Shown piece by piece: positions 1 through 12,697 of a stretch of DNA of 64,000 nt. The stretch spans positions 124,001-188,000 of the forward strand of contig JADNRY010000066.1 of NCBI GenBank assembly GCA_015501585.1, given 5' to 3'. The notes beneath the pieces are model-generated. The model had not been told where the DNA came from, did no database searches, and saw only the letters and a list, made by a program, of their open reading frames with translations. This DNA comes from Rhodocollybia butyracea. Taxonomy: Eukaryota > Basidiomycota > Agaricomycetes > Agaricales > Omphalotaceae. Numbering within the stretch: the first letter of the stretch is position 1; every line of letters begins with the position of its first letter. The translations under genes and the position numbers were made by a program.

Positions 1-1281
<1,281 letters not shown>

Positions 1282-2439
1282 ACTGTTGCATTCTTCATCT
1301 TTTACCTGGAAATTATTATTAATACGCGTAATATATGAACCTGCTATCCGTCCGAATAGGCCATGTGTTGCGCATCTGACTGACTGAACGAAAGTTTTGT
1401 GGCTCCAAAACGATACAGAAATTGCGGTGCGCTTCGTTCGGCCTGGATTGAGTTGGTTGACTAGTTTAGCGTAGTATGGAAGGTACAGCCTTCATGGTGG
1501 TATGACTGCTAAATTTCTCTCCATCTTCATCATTAACACTGTCAGATTTCTTTGAGCTTGGCTGATTAATTATTTGAAGACTCTGGAGTAATGAAGGAAG
1601 TATATTTTGATAAGTATTCTGAATCTAAGGCGGCGGTGGAAGTGGATCTAGTACAGATTCATGACTGACGGTGGGTAGAGATGACAGCACAAAACAGCAA
1701 ACAAGGATTGTAGTGAGAGCGCCTGAAGTGGCCGTAATGGGGAGGTGTAGATGAGTCGCCTATGTGAGTCAGACCTCTACTACAAGTAAGTGGTACGAAT
1801 ACGAAGCCAAGTCGACGCATCCTTCGTCAGGGGTTGATAAGAGAAGTCGGGTTGACGAATGGCGGATAAACCCATGTGTTCTACTAATTTTGCACCAGGA
1901 TTTAGATCATGTAGGAGAAGTTGGAGAGCCTACTATAAAGAGGTTTCAAGCGCTCACTTTGCCGCTCGGCCGATTACTGTTTAATACTCCCATCTTGGAC
2001 ACCTTTCAACACTGCCCGAACGGCGGAAAACTCCACGAAGATTCCGAATATATCTCAAAACCTGTAATAGTTCAAGAGAGTGCATGTGGGTGCTGGACCG
2101 GGAACGGTTGATGATGAAGATACACAGATTCAGCAATATCAGCTTCGACGGGGTTCCAGTCAAAAGTTTAAACAGGTTCAACGTTCATTTCTCCCTACGC
2201 GGACTTTTACGATATGCGGTATGCGGGACCATGGGTTCCGAAGGAACCCATATACGTAGCCAACGTTTTCTACTTCTATGAAAAGGAAAATACTTTCTCA
2301 AGGCTCACCAGTCCACGATGGAGATAGATCTCGCCAGTCAACTGCCGAGGAGACGCGACCACACTGGGTGATCAGAATACATGGGATACAGTAGAATAAA
2401 ATACCAATGTATACAGCGGTAATAGTATAGTGTCTCGTT
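1282..2439. other. Intergenic, 3' flank of the dehydrogenase gene
   Basis: No gene is supported here. The first 350 bases are the real gene's 3' flank, which is itself partly duplicated at about 2941-3230. A perfect 9-bp inverted repeat (arms ATGGGTTCC and GGAACCCAT, 3-base loop) lies at 2231-2251. The few open frames show no recognisable protein. Confidence 0.6.
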
Positions 2440-3240
2440 CGAAACATGGTCAATCGCTCGGCTTCCTCTACAAGGTCGTCCACTGGTTGCCTTCCGAAGT
2501 CACCAGAATCGAACGTGAACCCAAATCCAGCGATGTCCAGTAGAAATTTCAACTTCGACGTGAACTCTAGGGCTAAATTGACCTCAAATTGACCTAGAGT
2601 AGAAGAGAAAATTTGAGGCCGGCTTCTCACGGCCCGGTCGCTTTGATGAGATCAAAAGGCGGGCTGAAGAGCCGCAATCAGCCGCACACGGCTCCCCACT
2701 CGCACTTGCCCGCTCATTTATGCTTACGCTTTCATTATCCCCAACTCTCAGTCAAGCCTTCAGGAAAACTGTCATGGCTGCATACTCACAAATAGATGGA
2801 TGCGATGTAGTCTGTTCATGGCCTACTCTATCCTTTTGCGCTCTTACTCGAAATTTACTCCTGATATCCTCATAAATTACCATGCGGAACTCCATTGTTG
2901 AACCCGAATAAATCGTCACGCAATCAAGTTCTATGTTTCACAACTGAACGAATGTGGACCAAGAAATACTATATATAGTACAGTGCGCTCTGATCCTTTC
3001 GCATTTCAATGATGGTGGACGTCCGGCTTGGACTGACTCTGGTTTAGTGCAATATGGAATTTATCTCATTCTCGGCATAGATTGGAAATTGCTCTCCATC
3101 TTTATCATTATGTTTTCCAGAACTCAAAGAATCACTTGTCAGGCTCTCTGAGATATGGCTGATTGGTTTCATTCTACGGTTCAGGGACCAATGAAGGAGT
3201 CTCGGGAGGGAACCGACAAGTCAAGATGCAAGCCTATTGG
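2440..3240 (+). pseudogene. Decayed tandem copy of the dihydrolipoyl dehydrogenase 3' end
   Basis: This stretch repeats, in the same order and orientation, pieces of the functional gene at 820-1600. Positions 2530-2590 match the exon coding for the segment before the dimerisation domain (around 880-940), including the run AACTCTAGGGC. Positions 2717-2790 match the last intron end and last exon (1190-1265), including CCAACTCTCAGT and ATGGCTGC. Positions 2941-3230 match the 3' flank (1383-1600), with shared words such as CTCTCCATCTT and CAATGAAGGA. The reading frame is broken by stops and indels, and the splice acceptor is mutated. It is a dead tandem duplicate with many substitutions, not a recent assembly artefact. 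Confidence 0.75.
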
Positions 3241-3320
3241 ATGGATGGATATTTTTTCGATACTTATAAACTCTGAACTGAACACCGCCGATATCACTTC
3301 CAATCCCCCCTACCTTCACA

Positions 3321-5236
3321 ATGTCTTCCGAAGTTCAACGTCTGCTAGACACAATCACTAGCGCCGTCACATCGCTCAACCAGGCTTGTGCTACCACCGG
3401 CACTACCATTCCTGACATTCGAGAGCCATTTCATCCTTCGTCGGAAAATTTTCGAAACAGCTTCGAGGCATTACAGGCTGCGAGGATCATCAGTGCAGCT
3501 GCCTTGCAGCTAGAGGCTATCGTCGCTCCCCCACAGATTGTTTTATATCATGTCGTAGGAGGGGTGAGTTAGCTTTTGAACACTTGGTAAACTCATTTTG
3601 ACTGGAGCTTCCCCGTAGTTTCTCAAATCCATGGCGCTCCGAGTTTGTCTGGAATCAAATGTGACTGAAATTCTAAGAGAGGCTGGACGAGAGGTCCGTG
3701 ACGTCGCTTTCTGCTTTCAGCTTTTGCTTATGCCGCGGGGGCCTATTCCTCTAGGGCATGCACGTCAAAGATATTGCAAAATGTAATGGTCAAGATCCTC
3801 AGAAGCTCGGTATGTTCCTCGGTGCTGTCGTTGACACTTTCTGCTCAACATAATCTAGCTCGATTTCTTCGTTACCTTTGCTCGAACCACGTCTATATGG
3901 AAGTTAAACCTGATGTGTTTGCGAATAATCGGATCTCGAGCTTGCTTGACACCAAAAAATCTATTGCCGAGCTTCGTTCGAGGTACGTTCCTGGTTCCAT
4001 GGAGCATCTAGCTTGAGAGTTCATGGTGTTCGGCAGACCCCTTGACAAATATAAGAACACAGACGGAATTGCAGCGTTGTTTGGGCACAAGTGAGTTGAT
4101 GAAGTTGATACCACAAGCTGATTGTTCACCTCTCTAATAGTTTGGACGAGTGCTTCAAGGGTGCAGCCTATGCCTGGGAAGCTCTCAATGATCCTGCAAT
4201 GATTTGTGCGGAAGAGCATCTCGGTACCCCACTCAATAAGGCTTTTAACACGCAGGTGCCATACTTCAAATTTATTCTGAATGACGATCATCGCCGTGTT
4301 CGCTTCGATGCGAGTATGCAGGGGATGGAGCAATTGCAGCCCGCAGACATCACTTTGAAAGGTCTTTGTTTTTATTTTGCTTCTTCGTGAACAACTGCTC
4401 AATTATCGTTTCCGTAGCGTTTGAGTGGGAAAGCCTCCCGAAAGGCTCCAAAGTGGTTGATGTGGGAGGTGGTATCGGGAATGTTCTGTTTCCTGTAGCA
4501 GAACATTTTCCTGATCTGAGGCTTGTCATTCAAGACTTGCCTCCTGTAATTGAAAGCGGGAAGAAAGTAACACACAAGTCTTCCCATATGACGTTTAAGG
4601 ATACTAAATGTGGCTCCTTTCGTTTAGATATGGACGGAACGAATGCCTGCGGCGATAGAGACTGGGCAAGTCACGCCCGAAGGTGAGTTTAGTCAAGTTT
4701 TGTACTTTCAACGATTCTCATCGGCCATGTGAAGCCCATAACTTTTTCGACCCTCAACCACACCAAGATGTTTCAGTATTCTTTGTGAAACACGTCCTAC
4801 ATAACTGGTCTGACGCCAGCTGTGTAAAGATTTTGAAACGGCTTCGGGATGCTTCCAACCCTTCAACGAGGCTTGTCATCATGGATAGCGCTATGCCCTA
4901 CGCGTGCCGATCGAAGAACCAAGAAAAAGACGGCAGTACTCCAGGACTGGCTATAGACGAAGCACCGGAGCCTCTGCTGGCGAATTACGGATCCATGAAT
5001 GAGACGGCGTACGTTCTTGATATGGTGGTAAGTCAAAAGTTCGATTTCTCCACTGTTTATGATACTGAAGTGGTTTCTAGATGTTTGTGATTCTGAAAGC
5101 ACAGGAGCGCACGTATGATCAGTTGAATAAACTGCTCAATGAAGCAGGATGGACTGTTGCATCCATCAAACGCAAACCTGGAGATGCATCATTTGTCCAA
5201 ATCGAAGCGAAGCCTGTGAGTAGTTCTGAATTGTAA
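3321..5236 (+). CDS. COMT-like SAM-dependent O-methyltransferase
   Basis: It is predicted to transfer a methyl group from S-adenosylmethionine to a hydroxyl of a small aromatic or secondary metabolite; the substrate is unknown. Ten exons can be read: 3321-3563, 3619-3693, 3755-3809, 3859-3982, 4037-4090, 4141-4361, 4418-4566, 4628-4682, 4735-5027 and 5081-5236. They give about 474 residues with every junction in frame. The N-terminal half is the helical dimerisation domain of plant-COMT-like fungal enzymes. SAM motif I is VVDVGGGIGN in the seventh exon. The segment FVKHVLHNWSD holds the catalytic-base His of the family, and MNETAYVLDM precedes the last helices. The donor of the sixth intron (GTCTTT) is weak. 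The start is the ATG of MSSEVQRLLDTI. No other biosynthetic genes are adjacent, so a metabolite cluster is not supported. Confidence 0.93.
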
Positions 5237-5556
5237 AGACACGACTGTTGTTTATTATTCTGTTGAGCGTAACCACGTACAGTACTTGCGTGAATTCCGT
5301 CTGTAATGATAGTGTTGTTTATATTTAATTATCAATATCACGTGGGCGCGTTTTCCTTGACGCTTTACCTTCATCTTCAAGTAAAGAGCTTCAGCAGGTT
5401 CTAGCTCAAGCGTTCAACGTCTCAGAAGACGCTTCGCTTTCATCTCGGCTTCGGAAAATCTCGCCCTTACGTTTTTAACGACTTGCGCATCCCCGCCATT
5501 CACGCTCTCCAAATCTCTCGATACTCAACGTTCAACTTGCTGTCCAACCCAGAGAT
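5237..5556. other. Intergenic between the methyltransferase and secreted-protein genes
   Basis: About 320 bases, AT-rich at its left end, probably the 3' UTR of one gene and the promoter of the next. No ORF, repeat or RNA gene was recognised. Confidence 0.6.
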
Positions 5557-6389
5557 ATGTTCCATCCACGCCCATCTCCATTTTTGCTTCTCTTCTGCAT
5601 CGGTCTTGTTCTCCTCAACTTTAGAATCCGGCCTGTGACTGCCCGATTGTATCCCACTCGCCCTGTTAAGGATACTGTTTATCAATGTGGGAAGTGCGAC
5701 TCTATTCAGTGGAAGGATGATGGAAAGAGCCCTAATATGCTGGATATGGGACCGGTCACTGTGGATCTCTATTGCGGAAACAAGGTAAGTAGCTTGTCAA
5801 AGCGCATTGTTTAAGATTTGATTGACCTTGTTTGCATTCATAGTATGTTTTCACTGTCGGACAATCAGATCCAGCCACCAGAATTCTAGAGTTTTGTCCT
5901 CCGCGCGATTTTCCGTGGCCGAAAATCCATGATAAATAGTAAGTTATACACATTCAGCGATGTCAATAGAAGCTGACAGCTTCTACCAACAGCATGCTTC
6001 TCTTCAACAGCACAAACGAAATTCGCTACTCTCATGACTTCAATATCTCTGGCACATCTCGCGCTACCCATATCAATATCAAGAACAGCTCTATCTCGGA
6101 CGAAAACCCGAGCTCTCTCAGGACGATTGCTGGCCCTGGTGGTCGAACATTTGTGCTTTCTCCGACTCCTACCATGACTTCTGCGTCTGTACATACTACT
6201 GGTTCTCTCACGGCTCCCGTTGCAACGAAAGGGCACGACACGATCTCTACGACCGCCCACGCGCATCCTCTGACAAGTGTTCATCGTAATAGCGCGTTTC
6301 TGTCTAGAGGGATGAATGTGGAAAAGATGAAGTTTCGTTTTGTGTTCATTGTGTGGCCGGCGTTGATTGGGATTTCGATGGCCCTCTAG
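5557..6389 (+). CDS. Secreted GPI-type Ser/Thr-rich protein with Kre9/Knh1-like N-terminal domain
   Basis: Three exons (5557-5784, 5844-5938, 5993-6389) give 239 residues. Residues 1-29 form a signal peptide (LLLFCIGLVLLNF core). The mature start, LYPTRPVKDTVYQCGKC, and the following beta-rich segment with paired Cys residues and FSTNEIRYS-like closing strands resemble the Kre9/Knh1-like domain common in fungal Ser/Thr-rich cell-surface proteins. The second half is rich in Ser, Thr and Ala. The C-terminus has a basic stretch (MKFR) followed by a hydrophobic tail ending in ISMAL, as expected for GPI attachment. It probably sits in the plasma membrane or wall. The exact role in this family is not established, and the domain assignment rests on pattern only. 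Confidence 0.72.
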
Positions 6390-8053
6390 GATTCTAGAAT
6401 TTCGTACGGTCTAGGGTCTAGCTGGTCGTGACTCCTCTCGGTCCTGTACTGATAGTGTAATGTTTTCCCAAAACGTCTGTATCTTCCATCTCTTTCCAGC
6501 AGTTCTAATTCGGTTTGTACCTTTCGTCACTTTGTATCTCTCCCGATGTATTTCATTAGATATGTACCGTCATAGCGCTTGTTAGCTTTAAGCACCTTCA
6601 CCCCCGATAGCTCCCAGTAGTTGTGACTTGCCTACAGTGCAAACTCCGACGTGACACCCTGAATGCACAACAAATTTATTTCGCAATTATTCTTGGGCTT
6701 GTTTCCAAACTGTCTTGTCACTTCAGGTAGTATGCTCCTGAGGAATTCGCGTCTTCGACGATCAAGCGAGAACTATGTATATTGATCATAAGTAGAGCGT
6801 GCATACATTTTTCGGATTAACGTCGTCTCAAAGTTCTTTGCGAAGTTCCACTTCCGAATCCAATTATTTTGCTCCACAGACATCGCTTGCCATATTTCTC
6901 GACGACGATAAGCCGAGTTATCGTTTTTGACCATGAAGAAGTCCTGAAAAGCAATAATAGAGCACACGTTCGAGATATGTACGGAAAAGTATGAATCGGA
7001 GAGTTCTTCATGGATAGTGCATTCGCGTCTAGATTTTTTGAAGTTGGATTCATTACCTGGACGGAATCGGTCGCTGAAAGTTGTATAAGCACGACAAAGA
7101 TTTGAATGAGAAGGGACGATGTGGTGTTGAGAGGAGAATGAGGGCAGTGTGGTGATTTCCATCGCAAAACCATTAATAATTATTCGGAAAGGAAGCATAG
7201 CGGCTTCGGTGGTTATTGGACGAATGCTCCGAGATATAAGTATTAGAACACCTGTTCAACACCCAGCCAAAATGAGATATGTAAACATCTGGTAAACATA
7301 GTAAGGAAATTGAACCGATAAAGTTTGATGAATTTCTTGCTTCGCTCGCCCCGGCCATCTTCTATGAGGGTAGCCCGACTTAGTCTCGTATACCAGAATT
7401 CTCGAGAGTGAAGAAAATCGTTCACTCATGGGAACGACTTCAAGTCCATTGTTGTTCCTTCCAGGAGTTATGCCCCTTGTTGCGAATTTGTTTATCTGCA
7501 GCGGACGGAGGGGACTGGTAGTAAGATAAAAAGAATATCATCGATGCTCGAAGGGAAGGGAAAATCAGTTGGGCGCCGTTAAAAGGAGTGTTGTGTTGCG
7601 GTGTGTGGGGTATCGACCAGTCTTCGATCTATGGACTGGATTACTACAGTATCAACAAATGAACTCGAAACGCGATGGAAGGAAGGAAGCGCCATCGAGG
7701 AACGTTGAAACAGCCGGGGCCCGCGCAACGCATTGCGCCGTATGTGTGCCGCGGATGCACCCAATCAACTTTATTGTTGTTAATCACACTGGCGCACAAG
7801 ACCAATTGTGTTCACGAGTAACGTACAACGACGCATTTACTTAGCTACCAAGAAAGGCTTCTCATTAATGCGGTCCAGGAACATAAGGTTCCTGGCAGAG
7901 AAGACATTCAATGTGAGGATCGACAAGCAACATTAGGCGCTCGTGGCTCTCGTGATCATCTGACTCTCTTGTTCACATCACATCGTTTCCTCATACTGAT
8001 CCATTTGGCAGGTCTAGATTCCTGGTTTCTCAACTAACCTCGAATGCAGAAAA
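6390..8053. other. Long intergenic region; holds one copy of a dispersed repeat
   Basis: No gene is supported in these 1.66 kb; open frames on either strand lack recognisable proteins and splice structure. Positions about 7724-7850 hold a sequence related to 12437-12640 (see the repeat entries). The last 200 bases are presumably the promoter of the chromodomain gene. Confidence 0.55.
7724..7850 (+). repeat. Dispersed repeat, copy A (upstream of the chromodomain gene)
   Basis: It shares with 12437-12550 the ordered blocks GCGCAAC, ATGTGTGCCGCGGATGC, a spacer of 33-35 bases, GGCGCACAA and a diverged CGTGTNCAYGAGTA-type block. A further AGAAAGGC follows in both. The same order and spacing make chance unlikely. 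No coding capacity is seen. It may be a relic of a non-autonomous element. Confidence 0.5.
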
Positions 8054-11000
8054 ATGGAATCCGAAGACGATTCTTCAGAAACGGAAACGCAGTTTGTGGA
8101 ACACCCCGACGATGCTACAAGCATGTGGACAGTAATTGAGATCCTCGATGAACGTCCGCACGAATTCTTGATAAAATGGGCTGGACTAGATTCTGAGGGC
8201 AAACCTTGGGCCGACAGCTGGGAACCAAAGGGAAATGTGACAAACGACGTAGTCCACGCTTGGAGAGAGGAACATCCTCGTGTATCGTCTTCGATTTGTG
8301 AGCTTGTACTCTTGTAATCCTTTATTTGGAAGGCAAATAATCAACTGAATTCTACAGCTTCCTCGCGAAAGAAGTCAAAGTCAAAGTCAAAGTCAAAGTC
8401 CGCAACTGCGTCTGTCAAAGCTCGTTCTAACACACCTGCAAAGAAACGCACATCACGAGCCATAATTCCCGGTTCCGATTCCCCGCCACCAGTCGCAGGA
8501 CCGTCCAGAGTGTCGTCAAAGAAGCGCAAACATGTTCCTGAGCCAGAAACTTTCGAGGAAGAGACATCCGCGTCTACGAAGGTCCCAAAGAAAAAGAAAC
8601 GGAAAACGACGAAGTTGGAGCCGACTGAGGAGGATATACCGAAGAAACGGCGGAAAGATATAGGAAAGGGAGAAGCAGTAGAAGAGACTTCCAGCCGGTT
8701 GCCTAAAATTTCCCATCGTGCTTATGTCGCTATTGAATCACCAAACCGCTCGAAAAAGATCTCGCAAGTCGATGACCCAATCCAGAAATCCCTTACGGTT
8801 TCAGCGAAGAAGCGCGCAAAGCACCTTTCTTCTTCCGAGGATGAGCATTATGAGTTGGAGGAGAAATTGGACCGTGTAACTGAAGACGAGATGGACGACT
8901 TTTCTAATTGGTATGAGCACACTACCAATCCATTGACGCATCCCAAAGCTGCCCTTGTTGGGGACGCAGAAGTGGCTTTAGTGAAAAAGAAACACCGAAA
9001 TGTAGCCTCCAAGCCTGCAGTCTCCCAACCAGATGATGAAGAGAATGAGGAGAAGCAGCTTCGGGCTGCCGCTGTTAGTGACGGTGAAGAAGAAATCGCC
9101 CCAATGAAGGTGAAGCGTCCCAAGGCACCTGCTGCAGCTCCCCGACCGGACGACGAAGCTGCTACTGCTGGGGAAGACGAAGAAGTAATGGCTGCAAGAA
9201 AGAAGAAGCTTCGCAAGGCACCCGCTGCAGCTCGCCGACCGGACGGCGAAGAAAAGGAGGGTCAGCCGCTTCCTAAAGCTGCTGTTGCTGGGGAAGACCG
9301 AGAAGTAATGGCTGCAAGAAAGAAGAAACGCCCAAAGGTACCCGCTGCTGTTCCCCGACCAGACGGTGGAGAAAAGAGGAAGCAGTTGCTTCCCAAAGTG
9401 GACGCCGTTGGGGAAGATGAAAAAGGAATGACCGTAATGAAGAAAATGAAGAAGAAACGCGCCGTCGTAACACCCGAATCGGAAGATGGAGAACTCGTCG
9501 GGGAGACAGCCGTTGTACTATCCGAGCCGGAAGATGGAGAATTCGTCGAGAAGACCGCTGTTCCGGCGATGGCCAAGCGGCCCTCCAACCCACTTCTGGC
9601 ACGAAGTAGTTTCGTCCTGAACCCTGACTCGCCTCTTGCGATGGGTGCAAACGCTCCAGCTCTGATGGATCCCCAACTCTCCCTATCTTCTCGTAAAGCC
9701 CTCGCTGCGCGGGAATCGCGCTCCCATTCACTACCCCCCATGTTGGAATCTTATCAGCTCCCTGCTACACCGCCAGTACGCGAAACTACCACCCGAAGAT
9801 CACCGATCACTCCCGTTCACCCCCCAGAACTTCCTGCGATGCCCTCGCGATCTCCAAGTGTACTATCGCGCTCGAAACAGATTGACTTGGAGCTCCCACA
9901 CACCCCTCCGCGATCTCTTACACCACCGTACGAACCTGAACTATCTCCAGATGCCATATTACGCTTGAAAGAATTTGACGACTATTTTGCATTGCATCCA
10001 CTGGATGATCCACCCCCGCGAGCATCGAGTCAGCCAGATAACGAACTTCAGCATCCTGCGCCCATCCCTGCCCATCCCGAAGCGGTCCCCATTACGAATT
10101 CGCAGCTTAGTGGTGATTCGTCCATCGTCCCCGAGACTGAACAAGGTAGCTCTCAGACGGAACCTGTGGTTCTGCCCATACAGCCAGAAGAGTCAGAACT
10201 AGACCCTCCTGCTCGCTCTCCTATCCGATCCGGCATGAAGGGCAGGTCATCCAAGTCGAAAGGTCGAGACCAGGAGTTGAATGGACATGTAAATGGAAAG
10301 GCTACATCCCCGCTCCCGCCTACGAATGTTGCGGAGGTTCATGACCACCTGGAATCTCCTCCGGCATCTACTAGTCGCGAAGGTAGTAGCAAGGCAACCA
10401 CCAAGCAGAAGCAGAAAAAACTCACACCAATCCCTGTCTTCTCCCCCTCTTCGTTCCTTCCATATCTTCCTTCTGCTCGGAATGGGAATGGTGGTGGTCA
10501 TATCAGTATCAACGACACGATTGACCAGTGGCCTTCGCCAGACAAAGCGACTCGCACTACCATCACCCACAGCTTTGATGCACCGGATCCGGGAACCGTA
10601 GCTGACCCAATCTGGATATGAACCCAGATGTATCCATGGACGATATATCGATGTCCATCGATAATGGACCCGAACCACAATCACAATTGGGAACCCAAGC
10701 TCAAAGCACGCTCAGAAACCCGACGTTTCATCGCCTGCACGCGATATCTGCTTCACAAGACAGCGAGAAACTGGGTAAACACATCCATACTCGTGGTCTG
10801 GAACTAGCAGAGGAGCGGAAAAGGCGGCTGAGGCTCGAGCTGGGATATGAGGACCCGGAGGGAAAGAAGAAGAAGCGCTTGGATGAGCTCATCGGTGGTA
10901 ACCGTGGGGTGGAGCAGCACTTGAAGGAGGTCCGAGAGCAGCAGCGGGAGGAAGATCGAAATGACTATGAGGAAGAAGCAGAGCACAATGCGGGTTTCAT

Positions 11001-12253
11001 CAATTCTGCCGCTGAGCTGTCCAACAATCTGGGGATTTGATTAATGCTAATGGCAACGCTGTTGATGCTGCAAGAACTCCGGAAGTGGATGACGACGAGG
11101 ATGAGCTCCTATACCCGAACGACCCAAGCGTCGAATTTCGGGTACGTGTAACATCTCATCTCATTACATTCCAGCTTGACTTATGTGTTTTCGATAGTCA
11201 AAGGATATCTCTGGAGGGAATGATGCGGTTGCCCGAGCAGAAGGGGACTCCGTATTCCAAACCGACATGGTGCCGAAGCAAAGCTTGCCTTCCACGGATA
11301 AACAGGAAGCTGCTCCCTCCGAGATGGATGCAGACGCTTTGCGTGCCCTAGTGGAACGGTTGTTTCAGGAGAATCACTCTCTTCAATTACAAGTCGTAGA
11401 ATTGAAGGATAATTCCTCCAGCGACATTCGCGCTAAACTCGCAGAGTTGGAACAGCAAAACCTCACGCTCACCCAGGAGCTCACATCTGCTCTCGCTTCC
11501 AAAGGCGAACTCGAACAACAGAACCTGACCCTTTCGCAAGACCTCGCCTCGGCTCGCATTTCCAAAGCTTCCGCCGAAAAAGACTCCGAGTTTTTGCGAA
11601 CCCAGTACACCACCGCATCTGGATATGCGTCTGAGGTTGGCGCGGAGAATGCGAGCCTGCAGCAGCGTGTAGAGATTGCAGAACGCCAAGCCGCCGAGGG
11701 CGTCGCGCTCATCAAAGCCTCTTTCGAAGAACGACTTCGTGTCTCGGAAGAGCAAACACGTTCATTTGCTAAAATAGCAGATTTCATGATGAAGAAGGAT
11801 ACAGCGACGGATAACATACGACAACAGGCTGCGGAGGCTCCAGAATTGAAGGCACGATGTGAGAAGCTGGAAGAGCAGATTCAACGGCTGGAGGGTGAAA
11901 TAGAGATTGAGCAGTTGAAGGTTGAGGCGCTAGAACAGGAGAAGGAAGCGATAGAGATGGAGCTGAAGGAGGTGGTTGATAAGGGAAAGGGTGATTCTGC
12001 AGAAAGTCGTCGGCAGATAGCCCAACTGATGGTGGACCTTAACGAGACCAAGGCGGCACAACATCAAAATGCTTCGAGTGAACGGGTTTTTAGATGTGAG
12101 TGGAGGCTAGCGGATTCTTCTCCCTGTATGTTCATCTGTCCAACTGTAAAGGTATGTGTTTTACATTCTGTGGTCTTGACTCCCTACTGAAATTTGTATT
12201 TCCATTAGGAATTGGAGGACCATACTATTCATGGGCATATTGACGAACTATGA
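8054..12253 (+). CDS. Chromodomain protein with coiled coil and C-terminal C2H2-like finger
   Basis: Predicted nuclear chromatin protein. Exons: 8054-8297, 8358-11141, 11198-12151 and 12209-12253. Residues about 24-75 form a chromodomain (MWTVIEILDE, FLIKWAG, DSWEP), with aromatic-cage candidates W, W and W. Next come KS dipeptide repeats, several diverged copies of a 40-residue unit ending in PAAAPRPD (8940-9470), acidic EDGE motifs, and a Pro/Ser-rich part with SP/TP sites. From 11330 a long Gln/Glu coiled coil follows. The end reads FRCEWRLADSSPCMFICP then ELEDHTIHGH, a Gli-like C2H2 finger spanning the last intron. The main exon is not one open frame. A stop at 10619-10621 and one at 11038-11040 break it, and each is resolved by one more G at 10614-10615 and 11031-11034. 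About 1340 residues result. Either these are sequence errors or the protein is truncated after the Pro-rich part. Confidence 0.8.
8940..9480 (+). repeat. Intragenic repeats of about 40 codons in the chromodomain gene
   Basis: At least three diverged copies follow the pattern KKK.R.KAPAA.PRPD, an acidic linker, then VGEDEEVMAARKK. They are visible as repeated GCTGCAAGAAAGAAGAA and CGACCGGACG-type words at 9190, 9310 and 9430. Basic and acidic halves alternate, so each unit is a charged, probably disordered, module. Confidence 0.75.
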
Positions 12254-12697
12254 TTGTAATAAGAGTTTGTATTTTGGCGATCTATGTATGTAAGTACAAC
12301 TGGGCTTTTTCGCTGGTTCTCTAAGCCTTTCAGCATATACCGCTGCGCTCCTGCCGTCGTGATATCGGAAAAACAAGATATAATTGGAAATCATACCCAA
12401 GTCAATTCGTGAAGGAAGAATAGCTGACCTGGTGCTGCGCAACACCATGTGTGCCGCGGATGCTTTACTGTAGCTGGCAGAGTGAAGTCAAACATCTCGG
12501 CGCACAAAATTAATCGTGTACATGAGTACCATACAAACAATGTATTCTGGATCTCAAATATAGACCTCGCAGTCCAAGTGAGGAAACCAGAACCAACACA
12601 GAAAATCAGCATAGTGGCCAGCCAGAAAGGCCTGCCGTGCAAATAACAAACTCTACGGCATAATACTTTCCTCATGCCCCCAACTATTAACGACCAT
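12254..12697. other. Convergent intergenic region with repeat copy B
   Basis: These 444 bases separate two convergent gene ends and serve as both 3' UTRs. They contain the second copy of the dispersed repeat. No ORF is supported. Confidence 0.6.
12437..12640 (+). repeat. Dispersed repeat, copy B (downstream of the chromodomain gene)
   Basis: Same orientation as copy A at 7724-7850 and the same block order, so the two copies bracket the chromodomain gene as diverged direct repeats. Beyond about 12550 the similarity fades, apart from CCAGAAAGGC near 12620. Confidence 0.5.

Noticed and set aside
10618..11040. Separate gene starting at an ATGA overlap with the stop of the chromodomain frame
   Set aside because: ATGA coupling is not used by nuclear fungal genes, and the charged protein style continues across the point; a one-base error or frameshift fits better.
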